Positions 32,883-42,146 of a stretch of 58,952 nucleotides of DNA are shown here, in pieces. The translations under genes and the position numbers were made by a program. Source of the stretch: Clostridium sp. Marseille-P2415. Its GTDB lineage: Bacteria; Bacillota; Clostridia; Lachnospirales; Lachnospiraceae. The notes beneath the pieces were generated by a model. That model ran no database searches, was not told the origin of the DNA, and saw only the letters and a program-made list of their open reading frames with translations. The DNA lies in contig NZ_LT732526.1 in NCBI RefSeq assembly GCF_900155545.1, forward strand, positions 2,493,708-2,552,659, given 5' to 3'. Each line of letters begins with the position of its first letter. The first letter of the stretch is position 1.

Positions 32883-34094
32883 TTATTTATTATCAGCTGC
32901 AGCCACACCCGGCAGTTCCTTGCCTTCCAGGAATTCAAGGGAAGCACCGCCGCCTGTGGAGATATGAGTCATCTTGTCAGCAAAGCCAAGTCTCTTAACA
33001 GCATTTACAGAATCGCCGCCGCCGATGACTGTGGTAGCATCGGAAAGCTCCGCAACTGCACGGCATACCTCCAAGGTTCCTTCTGCAAAGTTAGCGAATT
33101 CAAATACGCCCATGGGTCCGTTCCATACAACGGTCTTAGCGTTCTTTAAGGCATCCTTAAAAAGTGTGATGGTCTTCGGTCCGATATCGAATCCGGACCA
33201 GCCCGCATCAATGGATTCCACTACTTTTCTTTCAGTATCGTTGGAGAATTCCTTTCCTTCCACATTGTCGACCGGAAGAAGCAGCTTCACGCCCTTTTCC
33301 TTCGCTTTTTTGATCATCTCCAATGCATAGTCAAGTTTATCTTCCTCACATAAAGAATTACCGATTTCCCTGCCCTGAGCTTTTGCAAAGGTATAAGCCA
33401 TACCGCCGCCGATGATCAGTGTATCAACCTTGTCAAGCAGGTTGTTGATTACGTTGATCTTATCGGAAACCTTTGCTCCACCCAGGATTGCCACGAAAGG
33501 ACGTACTGGATTCTCAACCGCCTGGCCTAAAAATTTGATTTCCTTTTCCATCAGATATCCAACTACATTGGTCGTTGTATATTTGGTAACACCAACATTG
33601 GAGCAGTGAGCTCTATGTGCGGTTCCAAATGCATCATTTACGAAAATGCCATCGCTAAGAGATGCCAGCTCTTTTGCGTATTCCTCCGCATTCTCATCCT
33701 TGCCGTACTTTGTCTCTTCGACTCTGTAACGGGTATTCTGAAGCAGTAAAACTTCGCCATCCTTTAATTCTGCGGCGACCTTTTTCGTCTCAGGACCTGT
33801 TACCTTTGGATCGTTTACGAATTTCACTTCTACGCCGAGTCTTTCGCTTAAAGCAGGAGCGACCGGCTCAAGGGACATCTCCGGAAGAGGCTCACCCTTT
33901 GGTTTTCCTAAATGGGAACAGAGGATCACTTTTGCTCCCTGGTCCAACAATTTCTTAATAGTAGGTATCGCTCCGTCAATACGGTTATAGTTCTGGATCA
34001 CACCATCCTTTAACGGTACGTTGAAGTCACATCTTACTAAAACTTTCTTTCCCTGCAATCCGGTTAAATCATCAACTGTTTTCTTATTAAGCAT
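32883..34094 (-). CDS. pgk: Phosphoglycerate kinase
   Basis: 403 residues. [14 protein letters not shown] at the N-terminus, [10 protein letters not shown], then GGAKVSDKI and the C-terminal nucleotide site [13 protein letters not shown] with [14 protein letters not shown]. Transfers the phosphate of 1,3-bisphosphoglycerate to ADP. It lies downstream of gap across a 129-base gap with a strong terminator, so readthrough or its own promoter is needed. Confidence 0.97.
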   Translation of the reverse strand: MLNKKTVDDLTGLQGKKVLVRCDFNVPLKDGVIQNYNRIDGAIPTIKKLLDQGAKVILCSHLGKPKGEPLPEMSLEPVAPALSERLGVEVKFVNDPKVTGPETKKVAAELKDGEVLLLQNTRYRVEETKYGKDENAEEYAKELASLSDGIFVNDAFGTAHRAHCSNVGVTKYTTTNVVGYLMEKEIKFLGQAVENPVRPFVAILGGAKVSDKINVINNLLDKVDTLIIGGGMAYTFAKAQGREIGNSLCEEDKLDYALEMIKKAKEKGVKLLLPVDNVEGKEFSNDTERKVVESIDAGWSGFDIGPKTITLFKDALKNAKTVVWNGPMGVFEFANFAEGTLEVCRAVAELSDATTVIGGGDSVNAVKRLGFADKMTHISTGGGASLEFLEGKELPGVAAADNK

Positions 34095-34184
34095 GTTTGG
34101 ATGCTCCTTTCAGATTTACTATTTATTTTCCAACACTCACTGCTCACGCAAACATGTCCGTTTGGCTCGTTACCCGCACAAATA

Positions 34185-34214
34185 AAGGGTCCGGTCCTTA
34201 ACGACCGGACCCTT
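34185..34214 (-). terminator. Terminator between gap and pgk
   Basis: A perfect 12-bp stem (AAGGGTCCGGTC with GACCGGACCCTT) around 6 bases. The following TTATTTG on the minus strand is only moderately T-rich, so it may attenuate rather than stop transcription. Confidence 0.75.
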
Positions 34215-34223
34215 CGTGGATCA

Positions 34224-35255
34224 TTAGCCTAATTCAGCGAAGTACTTGATTGTACGAACCATCTGGCTTGTATAGGAGTTCTCATTGTCATACCAGGAAA
34301 CAACCTGAACCTGATATAAATCATCACCGATCTTAGATACCATGGTCTGAGTAGAATCAAATAAGGAACCGAATCTCATTCCGATAACATCAGAGGAAAC
34401 GATCTCATCCGTGTTGTATCCGAAGGACTCGCTTGCTGCTGCCTTCATCGCTGCGTTGATGCCTTCCTTGGTAACATCCGCACCCTTAACAACTGCAGTT
34501 AAGATGGTTGTGGAACCTGTGGGCACCGGAACACGCTGTGCAGAACCGATCAGCTTGCCGTTTAATTCCGGGATAACCAGGCCGATTGCCTTTGCCGCAC
34601 CGGTGGAGTTTGGAACGATATTGGCAGCACCTGCTCTTGCTCTTCTTAAATCGCCTTTTCTGTGTGGTCCGTCAAGGATCATCTGATCGCCTGTGTATGC
34701 ATGGATCGTGCTCATGATACCGGACTGGATCGGTGCATAATCGTTAAGAGCCTTTGCCATAGGAGCTAAGCAGTTTGTAGTACAGGAAGCAGCGGAGATG
34801 ATCTTGTCATCTGCTGTTAATGTCTTCTCATTTACGCTGTAAACGATTGTCGGTAAATCGCTGCCTGCCGGAGCAGAGATAACAACTTTCTTAGCGCCTG
34901 CGTTTATATGAGCCTGAGATTTGTCTTTGGAGCAGTAGAATCCGGTACACTCCAATACTACATCTACGCCAATCTGTCCCCATGGAAGATTGGAAGCTTC
35001 TTTTTCAGCATAAATCCTGATGGTCTTTCCATCAACGGTAATGGAATCATCGGAAGCTTCTACCGTGTGAAGCTTCTCACCGTAGTGTCCGGCGTATCCG
35101 CCCTGTGCAGTGTCATATTTTAATAAATGTGCTAACATCTTTGGATCTGTTAAATCATTAATAGCTACTACTTCATAGCCCTGTGCACCGAACATCTGTC
35201 TGAATGCAAGACGGCCAATACGTCCGAAACCGTTAATCGCTACTTTTACTGCCAT
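34224..35255 (-). CDS. gap: Glyceraldehyde-3-phosphate dehydrogenase (type I)
   Basis: 343 residues. [13 protein letters not shown] (NAD site), the catalytic cysteine in [35 protein letters not shown], and the C-terminal [30 protein letters not shown] precedes the ATG. It is the first of the glycolytic genes, with a clear promoter and a candidate Rex site. No cggR regulator gene accompanies it. Confidence 0.97.
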   Translation of the reverse strand: MAVKVAINGFGRIGRLAFRQMFGAQGYEVVAINDLTDPKMLAHLLKYDTAQGGYAGHYGEKLHTVEASDDSITVDGKTIRIYAEKEASNLPWGQIGVDVVLECTGFYCSKDKSQAHINAGAKKVVISAPAGSDLPTIVYSVNEKTLTADDKIISAASCTTNCLAPMAKALNDYAPIQSGIMSTIHAYTGDQMILDGPHRKGDLRRARAGAANIVPNSTGAAKAIGLVIPELNGKLIGSAQRVPVPTGSTTILTAVVKGADVTKEGINAAMKAAASESFGYNTDEIVSSDVIGMRFGSLFDSTQTMVSKIGDDLYQVQVVSWYDNENSYTSQMVRTIKYFAELG

Positions 35256-35290
35256 AATTCAATTCCTCCTAAGAATAAAATTAAATTTGA

Positions 35291-35308
35291 TTGTTAAATA
35301 ATAATCAA
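35291..35308. promoter_or_regulatory. Candidate Rex operator at the gap promoter
   Basis: TTGTTAA ATAA TAATCAA. The left half-site matches the Rex consensus TTGTTAA-N4-TTAACAA perfectly and the right half at 5 of 7. It lies just after the predicted transcription start. Rex is encoded at 51101-51763. Confidence 0.5.
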
Positions 35309-35317
35309 CTACCCTTT

Positions 35318-35346
35318 ATTTTACCTAATAATCCAGTAAATAGCAA
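35318..35346 (-). promoter_or_regulatory. Sigma-A promoter of gap
   Basis: Minus strand: -35 TTGCTA (35341-35346), 17-base spacer, -10 TAAAAT (35318-35323). Confidence 0.7.
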
Positions 35347-35411
35347 GTCCTTTTTTTTATTTTACAGGAAAGTTCTCCGATAGACTCCTATTTGAAATCC
35401 TTACTCTTTCT

Positions 35412-37082
35412 TTACATCTCGTTCTTTACGTAGCCGGCCAGGTTATAGGCATGGTCTGAAATACGCTCCAGATTGCTGATTAAGTCCAGGAACACAACGC
35501 CTGCCGAAGGGTTGCATTCACCGGTGGAAAGCCTTTCAATATGCTTTTCCCTTAAATCCTCCTCCAGAATATCCACCTGATCCTCGTACTGGCTCACCTT
35601 GCGGACATCATCCATATCGCCTCTTCTCCTGGCTTCGATCGAATGGAAAAAGGACTTGTAAGCTGCCTGGCAGATGATATCCAGATCGGCAGCACCGGTA
35701 TCGGAAAAGCTGATATCATGCCGGGCCATATATTCCGCCTGCTCCGCCAGATTCTCCGCATGGTCGCCCACGCGTTCTATGTCGTTGATGCTGTAAAATA
35801 AGTTGTTGACTACCAGTTTTTGTTCCTCTGTCAGGGACAGATTGTTGATTTTGACCAGATATTCGGTCAGCATCTTTTCCATATTATTAATCGTCTTTTC
35901 CGTTTTATACACAGCATTGGCCTCATCCGCATTTTTCGTCAGGACCGCATCCATGGCACGTTTCACATTTTCCATGGCAATCTGCCCCATATGTACGACC
36001 TCCATGGAGGCTGTTTCAACTGCAAAGGCCGGGGATTCAAAGATCCTCTCATCCAGGTGCTTCATGGTTTCAGCTTCTTCATCCTTTGATTCCTCCTCAC
36101 CCTTCCGGCTCTCCGGAATGAAGAATCCGGACAGATTCACCAGCTGTTTTGCAAATGGAAAAAGAAGGCATGTGTTCGTCAGGTTGAAAATCGTATGGAA
36201 AATGGAAATCTGAACCGCTGTGATGTTATGGGCAGCCAGAACCGGGGAAGCCATAAAAAAGATAAGGGCAGCAATTCCGAATACAACAGCCCCGATCACA
36301 TTAAAGGACAAATGGATCACAGCGGCACGTTTGGCCGTCCTGGAACCGCCGATGCTGGAAAGCAGCGCAGTTACACAGGAACCGATGTTCTGTCCAAGAG
36401 TGATAAAAATAGCGGCATTGGTGGTAACCACACCGTTCATGGCAAGGGTCTGCAGGATCCCTACCGATGCGGAAGAACTCTGGAGAAGTGCTGTCACCAC
36501 AGCACCGATCAGCATGCCAAGCAAAGGATTTCTCCCCAAAATACGGAACGCTTCTGAAAAAACAGGAGCATCGGTATAAGGAGAAATTGCTCCGGACATG
36601 AAATCCAGGCCGACAAACAGCATGCCAAGGCCCACCAGTATCTCGCCTATGGTTTTCATTTTCTGCTTCTTCCCAAACAGCAGAAGGATCGCCCCGATTC
36701 CGATTAAAAGAGGGGCCGAAAAGGAGGGTTGAAAAATGGAAAATGCATCTCCCAGCTGATTCATGGATACGATCCAGGCCGTAATAGTGGTACCGATATT
36801 AGCGCCCATGATAACGCCTACCGCCTGAGTCAGATTCAGGACTCCTGCGCTTACAAAGCCCACCACCATGACCGTGGTTGCTCCGCTGCTCTGGATTATG
36901 GCTGTTATAAGCGCTCCCAGGAGCACTGCCATAAAACGGTTGTTTGTAAGCATTCCCAAAAACTGGCTCATACGGCTTCCTGCAGTTTTCTGCATGCCGT
37001 CCGCCATGGTGTTCATGCCATACAGGAACATTCCCAGTCCCCCGATGAAACCAAACAGACTTGATATGTCATTTACAGACAT
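35412..37082 (-). CDS. Na+/phosphate cotransporter family protein with PhoU-like tail
   Basis: 556 residues. Two inverted PNaS repeats carry the hallmark QSS motifs (IIQSSGATTVMVVG and LLQSSSASVGILQ), with about nine membrane helices in all up to about residue 320. A linker and a helical PhoU-like domain follow (about 345-550, with NDIERVGDHAENLAEQAEY and ISNLERISDHAYNLA). Likely moves phosphate with sodium; the PhoU part may sense or regulate. It has its own promoter with a palindromic site. Confidence 0.92.
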   Translation of the reverse strand: MSVNDISSLFGFIGGLGMFLYGMNTMADGMQKTAGSRMSQFLGMLTNNRFMAVLLGALITAIIQSSGATTVMVVGFVSAGVLNLTQAVGVIMGANIGTTITAWIVSMNQLGDAFSIFQPSFSAPLLIGIGAILLLFGKKQKMKTIGEILVGLGMLFVGLDFMSGAISPYTDAPVFSEAFRILGRNPLLGMLIGAVVTALLQSSSASVGILQTLAMNGVVTTNAAIFITLGQNIGSCVTALLSSIGGSRTAKRAAVIHLSFNVIGAVVFGIAALIFFMASPVLAAHNITAVQISIFHTIFNLTNTCLLFPFAKQLVNLSGFFIPESRKGEEESKDEEAETMKHLDERIFESPAFAVETASMEVVHMGQIAMENVKRAMDAVLTKNADEANAVYKTEKTINNMEKMLTEYLVKINNLSLTEEQKLVVNNLFYSINDIERVGDHAENLAEQAEYMARHDISFSDTGAADLDIICQAAYKSFFHSIEARRRGDMDDVRKVSQYEDQVDILEEDLREKHIERLSTGECNPSAGVVFLDLISNLERISDHAYNLAGYVKNEM

Positions 37083-37142
37083 GTGTTACCTCCTTGTAAC
37101 CACTATAAATATTTTATTTGAAGCACCTTCCGGCTTTTGCCA

Positions 37143-37156
37143 AAACGGTACCGTTT
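37143..37156. promoter_or_regulatory. Perfect 14-bp palindrome at the transporter's transcription start
   Basis: AAACGGTACCGTTT lies directly after the -10 box of the leftward promoter, where a repressor would block initiation. The cognate regulator is not evident in the window. Confidence 0.55.
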
Positions 37157-37159
37157 AAA

Positions 37160-37189
37160 ATAATAGCATAGACAGAATTGTTTTTTCAA
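37160..37189 (-). promoter_or_regulatory. Promoter of the Na+/phosphate transporter gene
   Basis: Minus strand: -35 TTGAAA (37184-37189), 18-base spacer, -10 TATTAT (37160-37165). Confidence 0.6.
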
Positions 37190-37331
37190 CGCTTTTTATA
37201 AAATATGTAAAGTTTTGGTGAAATTTAGGTAAAGCGCCCGATTCCCTGCGTTGCTTTTCTCCTCTGGATTGATTATAATGAACTTGATTATTAGATTCCG
37301 AAACACCAATGCCCATCGAAAGGAGAACCTT

Positions 37332-38129
37332 ATGCTGCCAGATTATCATTTTCACACGAATTTTTCAGGAGACTCCGACACCCCCATGCGCACCCAGTTA
37401 GAACAGGCCATAAGTCTTGGCATGAAATCCCTCTGCGTTACCGACCACCATGATTATGATGTGGAATCTGCCATTGATTTTACCCTTAAAGTGGACCGGT
37501 ATATGGAGGCCATGTCCGCATTAAAAGAAGAATATAAAAACCGGATCGACCTCCGCATAGGGATCGAACTTGGACTTCAACCCTATTTAAAAGAATACTT
37601 TAACGAACTGTTATCAAGCCAGCCCTTTGATTTTGTTATCGGTTCCACTCATTTCGTAAACAGGAAGGATCCTGCTTATCCGGAATTTTTTGAAGGAAGG
37701 GACGAACGGGAAGCATATCTTCAGTATTTCCAGGTCACACTGGATAATGTGAAGAATTTAGATGCTTACGATGCAGCAGGACACATTGACTATATTGTCC
37801 GCTACGGTCCTAATAAATCAGCTTTTTACAGCTACGAAGCGTACCGGGACATTCTGGATGATATCCTGAAAACCATCATTGAACGCGGCAAAGGGATCGA
37901 ATGCAACACGGCCGGCTTCCGAAAAGGCCTTGGACAGCCAAACCCATGCAGAAAGGTATTAAAACGCTATCGGGAATTGGGCGGGGAAATCCTGACCATC
38001 GGTTCAGACGCCCATATACCGGAAGATCTGGGTTCGGACTTTCATACAGCCAGAAAACTTCTGTTGGAATGCGGATTTTCCTATTATACGGAATTCCGGG
38101 GACGTAAGCCGGAATTCAAACCGCTGTAA
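37332..38129 (+). CDS. PHP-domain phosphatase, histidinol-phosphatase (HisJ/HisK) type
   Basis: 265 residues. The PHP metal motifs appear in order: DYHFHTNFSGD, VTDHHDYD, GIELGLQP, GSTHFV, AGHIDYI and GSDAHIPED. This fits the HisJ family, which removes the phosphate of histidinol phosphate. No other his genes are nearby, so a different phosphoester substrate is possible. The ATG at 37332 follows AAAGGAG; an upstream in-frame start at 37251 lacks one. Confidence 0.87.
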   Translation: MLPDYHFHTNFSGDSDTPMRTQLEQAISLGMKSLCVTDHHDYDVESAIDFTLKVDRYMEAMSALKEEYKNRIDLRIGIELGLQPYLKEYFNELLSSQPFDFVIGSTHFVNRKDPAYPEFFEGRDEREAYLQYFQVTLDNVKNLDAYDAAGHIDYIVRYGPNKSAFYSYEAYRDILDDILKTIIERGKGIECNTAGFRKGLGQPNPCRKVLKRYRELGGEILTIGSDAHIPEDLGSDFHTARKLLLECGFSYYTEFRGRKPEFKPL

Positions 38130-38166
38130 ATTTTTGAGCCTCAGTGCTTGGAATCGGAGAAACAAC

Positions 38167-38826
38167 ATGAATGTATTTGACATCGTCGGCCCCATTATGA
38201 TCGGCCCTTCCAGCTCTCATACGGCCGGCGCGGCCCGCATTGGAAAAACAGCTGCCCTGCTTTTAGATGCCCCTGTTAAAAAGGCGGACATCCTGTTTCA
38301 TGGCTCCTTTGCAAAAACCTATAAAGGCCACGGTACGGACAAGGCCATTGTAGGGGGAATCTTAAAAATGGACCCCTGGGACCCGGGAATCCGGACCAGC
38401 CTTGAAACGGCAGAGGAACAGGGGATTTCTGTCACGATCCGCACCGGAACCATAGAAGATGCCCATCCCAACACAGTTCTTATTACCCTCACCTCTCCGG
38501 AAGACAGCAGCATTTCGGTTCAGGGATCATCAGTAGGAGGCGGCAACATCATCATTACCAGGGTAAATGACATGGAAGTATATTTTACCGGACAGAACAC
38601 CACCCTGATCGTCATGCATCAGGATGTTCCCGGCATCATCGCCCATGTTACCGGTCTGGTGGCTGCCGGTCATGCCAATATCTGCAACATCCGCTTAAAC
38701 AGGCAGGAAAAGGGAGGATTAGCCATTATGACCATTGAAATGGACTCCGGTTTTGACCAGTCTCTGGTCTCCCGGATCCGGACTCTTCCTCATGTGTATC
38801 ACACCATACTTTTAAAATTAAGCTGA
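38167..38826 (+). CDS. sdaAB: L-serine dehydratase, beta subunit
   Basis: 219 residues. FDIVGPIMIGPSSSHTAGAARIG is the family signature. A C-terminal ACT domain (about 145-219) reads HQDVPGIIAHVTGLVAAGHANI. It pairs with the alpha subunit encoded directly after it to deaminate serine to pyruvate and ammonia. GGAGAAACAAC precedes the ATG at 38167. Confidence 0.94.
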   Translation: MNVFDIVGPIMIGPSSSHTAGAARIGKTAALLLDAPVKKADILFHGSFAKTYKGHGTDKAIVGGILKMDPWDPGIRTSLETAEEQGISVTIRTGTIEDAHPNTVLITLTSPEDSSISVQGSSVGGGNIIITRVNDMEVYFTGQNTTLIVMHQDVPGIIAHVTGLVAAGHANICNIRLNRQEKGGLAIMTIEMDSGFDQSLVSRIRTLPHVYHTILLKLS

Positions 38827-38844
38827 TCCGGTAAGGAGGAACCC

Positions 38845-39723
38845 ATGAAATTAAAATATAAATCTGTAGAAGAACTGGTGAACACCGCCCTGTCGTCCAA
38901 TAAAAAAATAGCAGAGATCGTTCTGGAGCAGCAGGCCGGGGACATGGAATCCACGGAGGAAGCCGTCTATTCCACCATGGAAAAGAGCTTTGAAGTCATG
39001 AGACAATCCGTCTCAAACGGGATGGATGAGAAGCTTCGCTCATCCAGCGGGCTTTCCGGCGGTGCAGCCGCCAGGTTAAAGAAGGCGGTAGATGAGGGAC
39101 GGAACCATTACGGACATTTATTCGGAAACGCCATCAGCATGGCTCTTGCAGTTACGGAATACAATTCCTGCATGGGGCAGATCGTGGCAGCGCCCACAGC
39201 CGGCTCCTGCGGCGTCATTCCGGCAGCCCTTATTTCTGTCATGGAAGAATACAAGCTGCCCAAACACGATATCATCATGTCCCTGTTTACCGCATCCGCC
39301 ATTGGCATGGTCATTGCCAAATGTGCCAGCATTGCCGGTGCGGAGGGAGGCTGTCAGGCCGAGGTGGGCTCAGCTTCTGCTATGGCTGCTGCCGCCCTCA
39401 CAGAAATCTTTGGCGGCACTCCCCAGATGGTTTCCGACAGCTGCGCCATTGCCTTAAAAAATACCTTGGGTCTGGTCTGTGATCCGGTTGCCGGGCTGGT
39501 GGAGGTTCCCTGCATCAAACGGAATGCCATGGGAGTTGCAAACGCCTTTGCTGCTTCGGAACTTGCATGTGCCGGCATTAGAAGCGCCATTCCCGCCGAT
39601 GAGGTGATCCTGGCCATGAAACAGGTGGGACAGCAGATGTCCACATCCTTAAAGGAAACAGCAGAAGGCGGGCTTGCTGCCACGCCGACCGGCTGCCGTT
39701 TATGCAGGCAGATCTTCGGATAG
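38845..39723 (+). CDS. sdaAA: L-serine dehydratase, iron-sulfur alpha subunit
   Basis: 292 residues. APTAGSCGVIPA, AGAEGGCQAEVGSASAMAAAAL and CDPVAGLVEVPCIKRNAMG hold the cysteines that bind the oxygen-sensitive 4Fe-4S cluster. The two-subunit form is typical of Clostridia and peptococci. Gap to sdaAB is 18 bases, with AAGGAGGAACCC as the ribosome binding site. Confidence 0.95.
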   Translation: MKLKYKSVEELVNTALSSNKKIAEIVLEQQAGDMESTEEAVYSTMEKSFEVMRQSVSNGMDEKLRSSSGLSGGAAARLKKAVDEGRNHYGHLFGNAISMALAVTEYNSCMGQIVAAPTAGSCGVIPAALISVMEEYKLPKHDIIMSLFTASAIGMVIAKCASIAGAEGGCQAEVGSASAMAAAALTEIFGGTPQMVSDSCAIALKNTLGLVCDPVAGLVEVPCIKRNAMGVANAFAASELACAGIRSAIPADEVILAMKQVGQQMSTSLKETAEGGLAATPTGCRLCRQIFG

Positions 39724-39744
39724 GCATTTTTTTCCTGCTGCAAA

Positions 39745-39784
39745 CCCTCCACTAATCCACCAGACTTTATTTCTGTGTTAATAT
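39745..39784 (+). promoter_or_regulatory. Promoter element A, in front of the MerR gene
   Basis: CCCTCCACT, three bases, CCACCAG, one base, CTTT, six bases, GTGTTA and then ATAT. The same element recurs at 40559-40598. The long spacing from the GC-rich block to the TAATAT -10 suits a MerR-type activated promoter. Confidence 0.65.
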
Positions 39785-39808
39785 GAAAAACAGAAAGGAG
39801 GGATTTAC

Positions 39809-40558
39809 ATGAAGGATACCTATACAACTTCAGAAATAGCAAAAATAATCGGAATCCATCCAAATACCGTACGTCTTTACGAAGACCTAAAGCTTATTTC
39901 ACAACCTGACAGGCTGGAAAATGGATACCGAATATTTACGGGCCTGCACGTGGAACAGTTCTACATTGCCCGTCTCGCCTTTCAGGTTGAGGTGCTTCAA
40001 AACGGCCTGAGGAAAAAGGCTGTAAAAATCATAAAAGCTTCCGCAAATCAGGACTTTGACAGGGCACTGGTACTTACCCGGGACTATTTAGAACAGTTAA
40101 AAGAAGAAAAAAGAAATGCTGAAGACGCGATCCTGATCGCAGAACGTATTTTAACCGGTTCAGAAACAGATACCGGGAGCTGCTGCCTTACCCGCAAACA
40201 GACCGCCGATTATCTGAACATTTCCATCGATACATTAAGGAACTGGGAACTGAATGGACTGTTAACCGTAAAAAGAAAGAAAAATGGATACCGGGTTTAT
40301 ACCTCACCGGACTTAAAGAGGCTGAAAATCATCCGCTCCCTGCGCTGTGCCAATTATTCCCTTGCCTCCATTCTCCGCATGCTTCATATCCTTTCTTCCG
40401 ATCCGGGCGCCAATATCCGGGCTGCCATAGATGCCCCACAGGGGAACGATGATATTTTAACTGCCTGCGACAATCTTCTGACCTCCCTTAACCACGCAGA
40501 AACCAATGCGCAATTGATCCAAAAGCATCTGGTAAAAATGAAACGTAAATTTTCTTAA
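39809..40558 (+). CDS. MerR-family regulator with two HTH domains
   Basis: 249 residues. An N-terminal MerR HTH (about 4-70: YTTSEIAKIIGIHPNTVRLYEDLKL) is followed by a helical linker and a second MerR HTH (about 128-195: LTRKQTADYLNISIDTLRNWELNGLL and NGYRVYTSPDLKRLKIIRSLR). A final helical part may be the dimer helix. No typical ligand-binding domain is seen. Double-HTH MerR proteins are uncommon. It lies just before an ABC ATPase/permease pair, and the same promoter element precedes both transcription units, so it probably controls itself and the transporter. AAAGGAGG precedes the ATG. Confidence 0.87.
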   Translation: MKDTYTTSEIAKIIGIHPNTVRLYEDLKLISQPDRLENGYRIFTGLHVEQFYIARLAFQVEVLQNGLRKKAVKIIKASANQDFDRALVLTRDYLEQLKEEKRNAEDAILIAERILTGSETDTGSCCLTRKQTADYLNISIDTLRNWELNGLLTVKRKKNGYRVYTSPDLKRLKIIRSLRCANYSLASILRMLHILSSDPGANIRAAIDAPQGNDDILTACDNLLTSLNHAETNAQLIQKHLVKMKRKFS

Positions 40559-40598
40559 CCCTCCACTTTCCCACCAGCCTTTGCGCCAGTGTTATGAT
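40559..40598 (+). promoter_or_regulatory. Promoter element B, in front of the ABC transporter
   Basis: CCCTCCACT, three bases, CCACCAG, one base, CTTT, six bases, GTGTTA, with -10 TATGAT. It starts at the base after the MerR stop codon and matches element A at every fixed position. Confidence 0.65.
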
Positions 40599-40627
40599 TG
40601 TTCTACAAATCGATAAGGAGGAAGAAA

Positions 40628-41362
40628 ATGAAACCAACGTTAAAAGCAGAAAATCTGTGCAAATCCTATCATGGGCTCCCGGTCGTTGAAAATCTCAACA
40701 TTGAGGTATACCGGGGTGAGGTATTCGGTTTATTGGGCGCAAATGGAGCAGGGAAAAGCACTTCCATAGAGTGCCTCCTGGGGACCAGACGGGCGGAGAA
40801 GGGAACGGTTTCGATTCTGGGCATGGATCCGGCCGCTGACCGGAAAAAATTATTTGAGCATGTCGGAGTACAGTTTCAGGAAGCCAACTATCAGGACAGA
40901 ATCACGGTGGAAGAATTGTGTGAGGAAATCCAGTCATTGTATAAAAAGGCAAAGGATTATGAAAACCTATTGCAGCAGTTCCAGCTTTCCGAAAAGAAAA
41001 AAAGTCCTGTATCGGAACTGTCAGGCGGGCAAAAGCAGCGGCTATTCATTCTTCTTGCGCTGATCCCTGATCCTGAGGTTGTGTTTTTTGATGAGCTCAC
41101 AACAGGTCTTGATGCAAAAGCAAGACGGGATGTATGGAAATACCTTGCTGAATTAAAACGAAAAGGCCTTACGGTTCTCTTAACCTCTCACTTCATGGAT
41201 GAAGTAGAGTTCCTCTGTGACAGAATCATGATCCTCAAAAAAGGCCGGACCGTATTCTACGGAACCGTAAAAGAAGCCATTGAGGCAAGCCCTTATGAAA
41301 AACTGGAAGATGCCTACCTTTGGTATACCGGTGAGGAGGTACTGATCCATGAGGCCATTTAA
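40628..41362 (+). CDS. ABC transporter ATP-binding protein
   Basis: 244 residues. Walker A LLGANGAGKSTS, signature SELSGGQKQRLF, Walker B PEVVFFDELTTGLD and switch LTSHFMDEVEFL. It is of the CcmA/drug-export or ABC-2 class. The ATG at 40628 follows AAGGAGGAAGAA; an in-frame start at 40598 has no such site. It overlaps the permease gene by 14 bases. Confidence 0.93.
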   Translation: MKPTLKAENLCKSYHGLPVVENLNIEVYRGEVFGLLGANGAGKSTSIECLLGTRRAEKGTVSILGMDPAADRKKLFEHVGVQFQEANYQDRITVEELCEEIQSLYKKAKDYENLLQQFQLSEKKKSPVSELSGGQKQRLFILLALIPDPEVVFFDELTTGLDAKARRDVWKYLAELKRKGLTVLLTSHFMDEVEFLCDRIMILKKGRTVFYGTVKEAIEASPYEKLEDAYLWYTGEEVLIHEAI

Positions 41363-42092
41363 AGCCATGTTCAAAACAGAACTGAAGCTGTCCCTCCGCG
41401 GGATGGACATGTTTATCTTTGCAATCTGCCTTCCGGTTGTTATGGTGGTTGTATTGGGTATCATCTATGGAAGAAAACCGGCCTTCGAAGGCGCGGAGTA
41501 TACGTTTTTAGAACAGTCCTTTGCTGCGCTCTCAACGATTTCCATCTGTGCGGGCGGCGTCATGGGGCTGCCGCTGCTGATATCCGATTACCGCCATAAG
41601 AAAATATTGAAGCGTTTTCAAGTGACGCCGGTAAGACCTATCATGATTTTAGCGGTTCATATCGCCATTTACGCATTCTATTCCATTGCTTCCCTGACGC
41701 TTATTTACGGTACTGCAAAAGCATTTTTCGGTTACCGCATGAACGGATCTTTGGTAAGTTTTCTTATCAGTTTCCTTTTTGTTATGCTCTCAATGTTCAG
41801 CATTGGTGTTATGGTGGGCGGTATCGCACCAAATACCAAGGCAGCCAGTATTGCAGCCAGCCTTTTGTACTTTCCCATGCTGATCCTTTCCGGAGCCACG
41901 CTTCCCTATGAAGTAATGCCGGCAGCACTTAAAAAGGCCTCTGACGTTTTGCCCCTGACACAGGGAATCAAGCTGTTAAAGGCAGCTTCCCTGGGATTAC
42001 CGATGGAACACGTCGCCTTTTCAATCATGATCATGGCAGCTCTTCTTGTCCTCTGCATGGGCATTTCTTTAAAATTCTTTCGATGGGAATAA
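41349..42092 (+). CDS. ABC-2 type permease
   Basis: 247 residues with six predicted membrane helices (for example FIFAICLPVVMVVVLGIIYG, MILAVHIAIYAFYSIASLTLIYG, SIMIMAALLVLCMGISLKFF). The GVMVGGIAPNTKAASIAASLLYFPMLILSGATLP stretch is the typical ABC-2 signature region. It forms the export channel with the adjacent ATPase. Substrate unknown; control by a MerR protein suggests a toxic compound or antibiotic. Confidence 0.9.
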   Translation: MRPFKAMFKTELKLSLRGMDMFIFAICLPVVMVVVLGIIYGRKPAFEGAEYTFLEQSFAALSTISICAGGVMGLPLLISDYRHKKILKRFQVTPVRPIMILAVHIAIYAFYSIASLTLIYGTAKAFFGYRMNGSLVSFLISFLFVMLSMFSIGVMVGGIAPNTKAASIAASLLYFPMLILSGATLPYEVMPAALKKASDVLPLTQGIKLLKAASLGLPMEHVAFSIMIMAALLVLCMGISLKFFRWE

Positions 42093-42095
42093 ACG

Positions 42096-42139
42096 AAACC
42101 GGGAAACAGCCTCTCACTCCTGCTGTTTCCCGGTTTTTT
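42096..42139. terminator. Bidirectional terminator between the ABC genes and argH
   Basis: AACCGGGAAACAGC pairs with GCTGTTTCCCGGTT over 14 bp around 11 bases. T follows on the plus strand. The minus-strand side is weaker but could serve argH. Confidence 0.9.
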
Positions 42140-42146
42140 CCATGCT

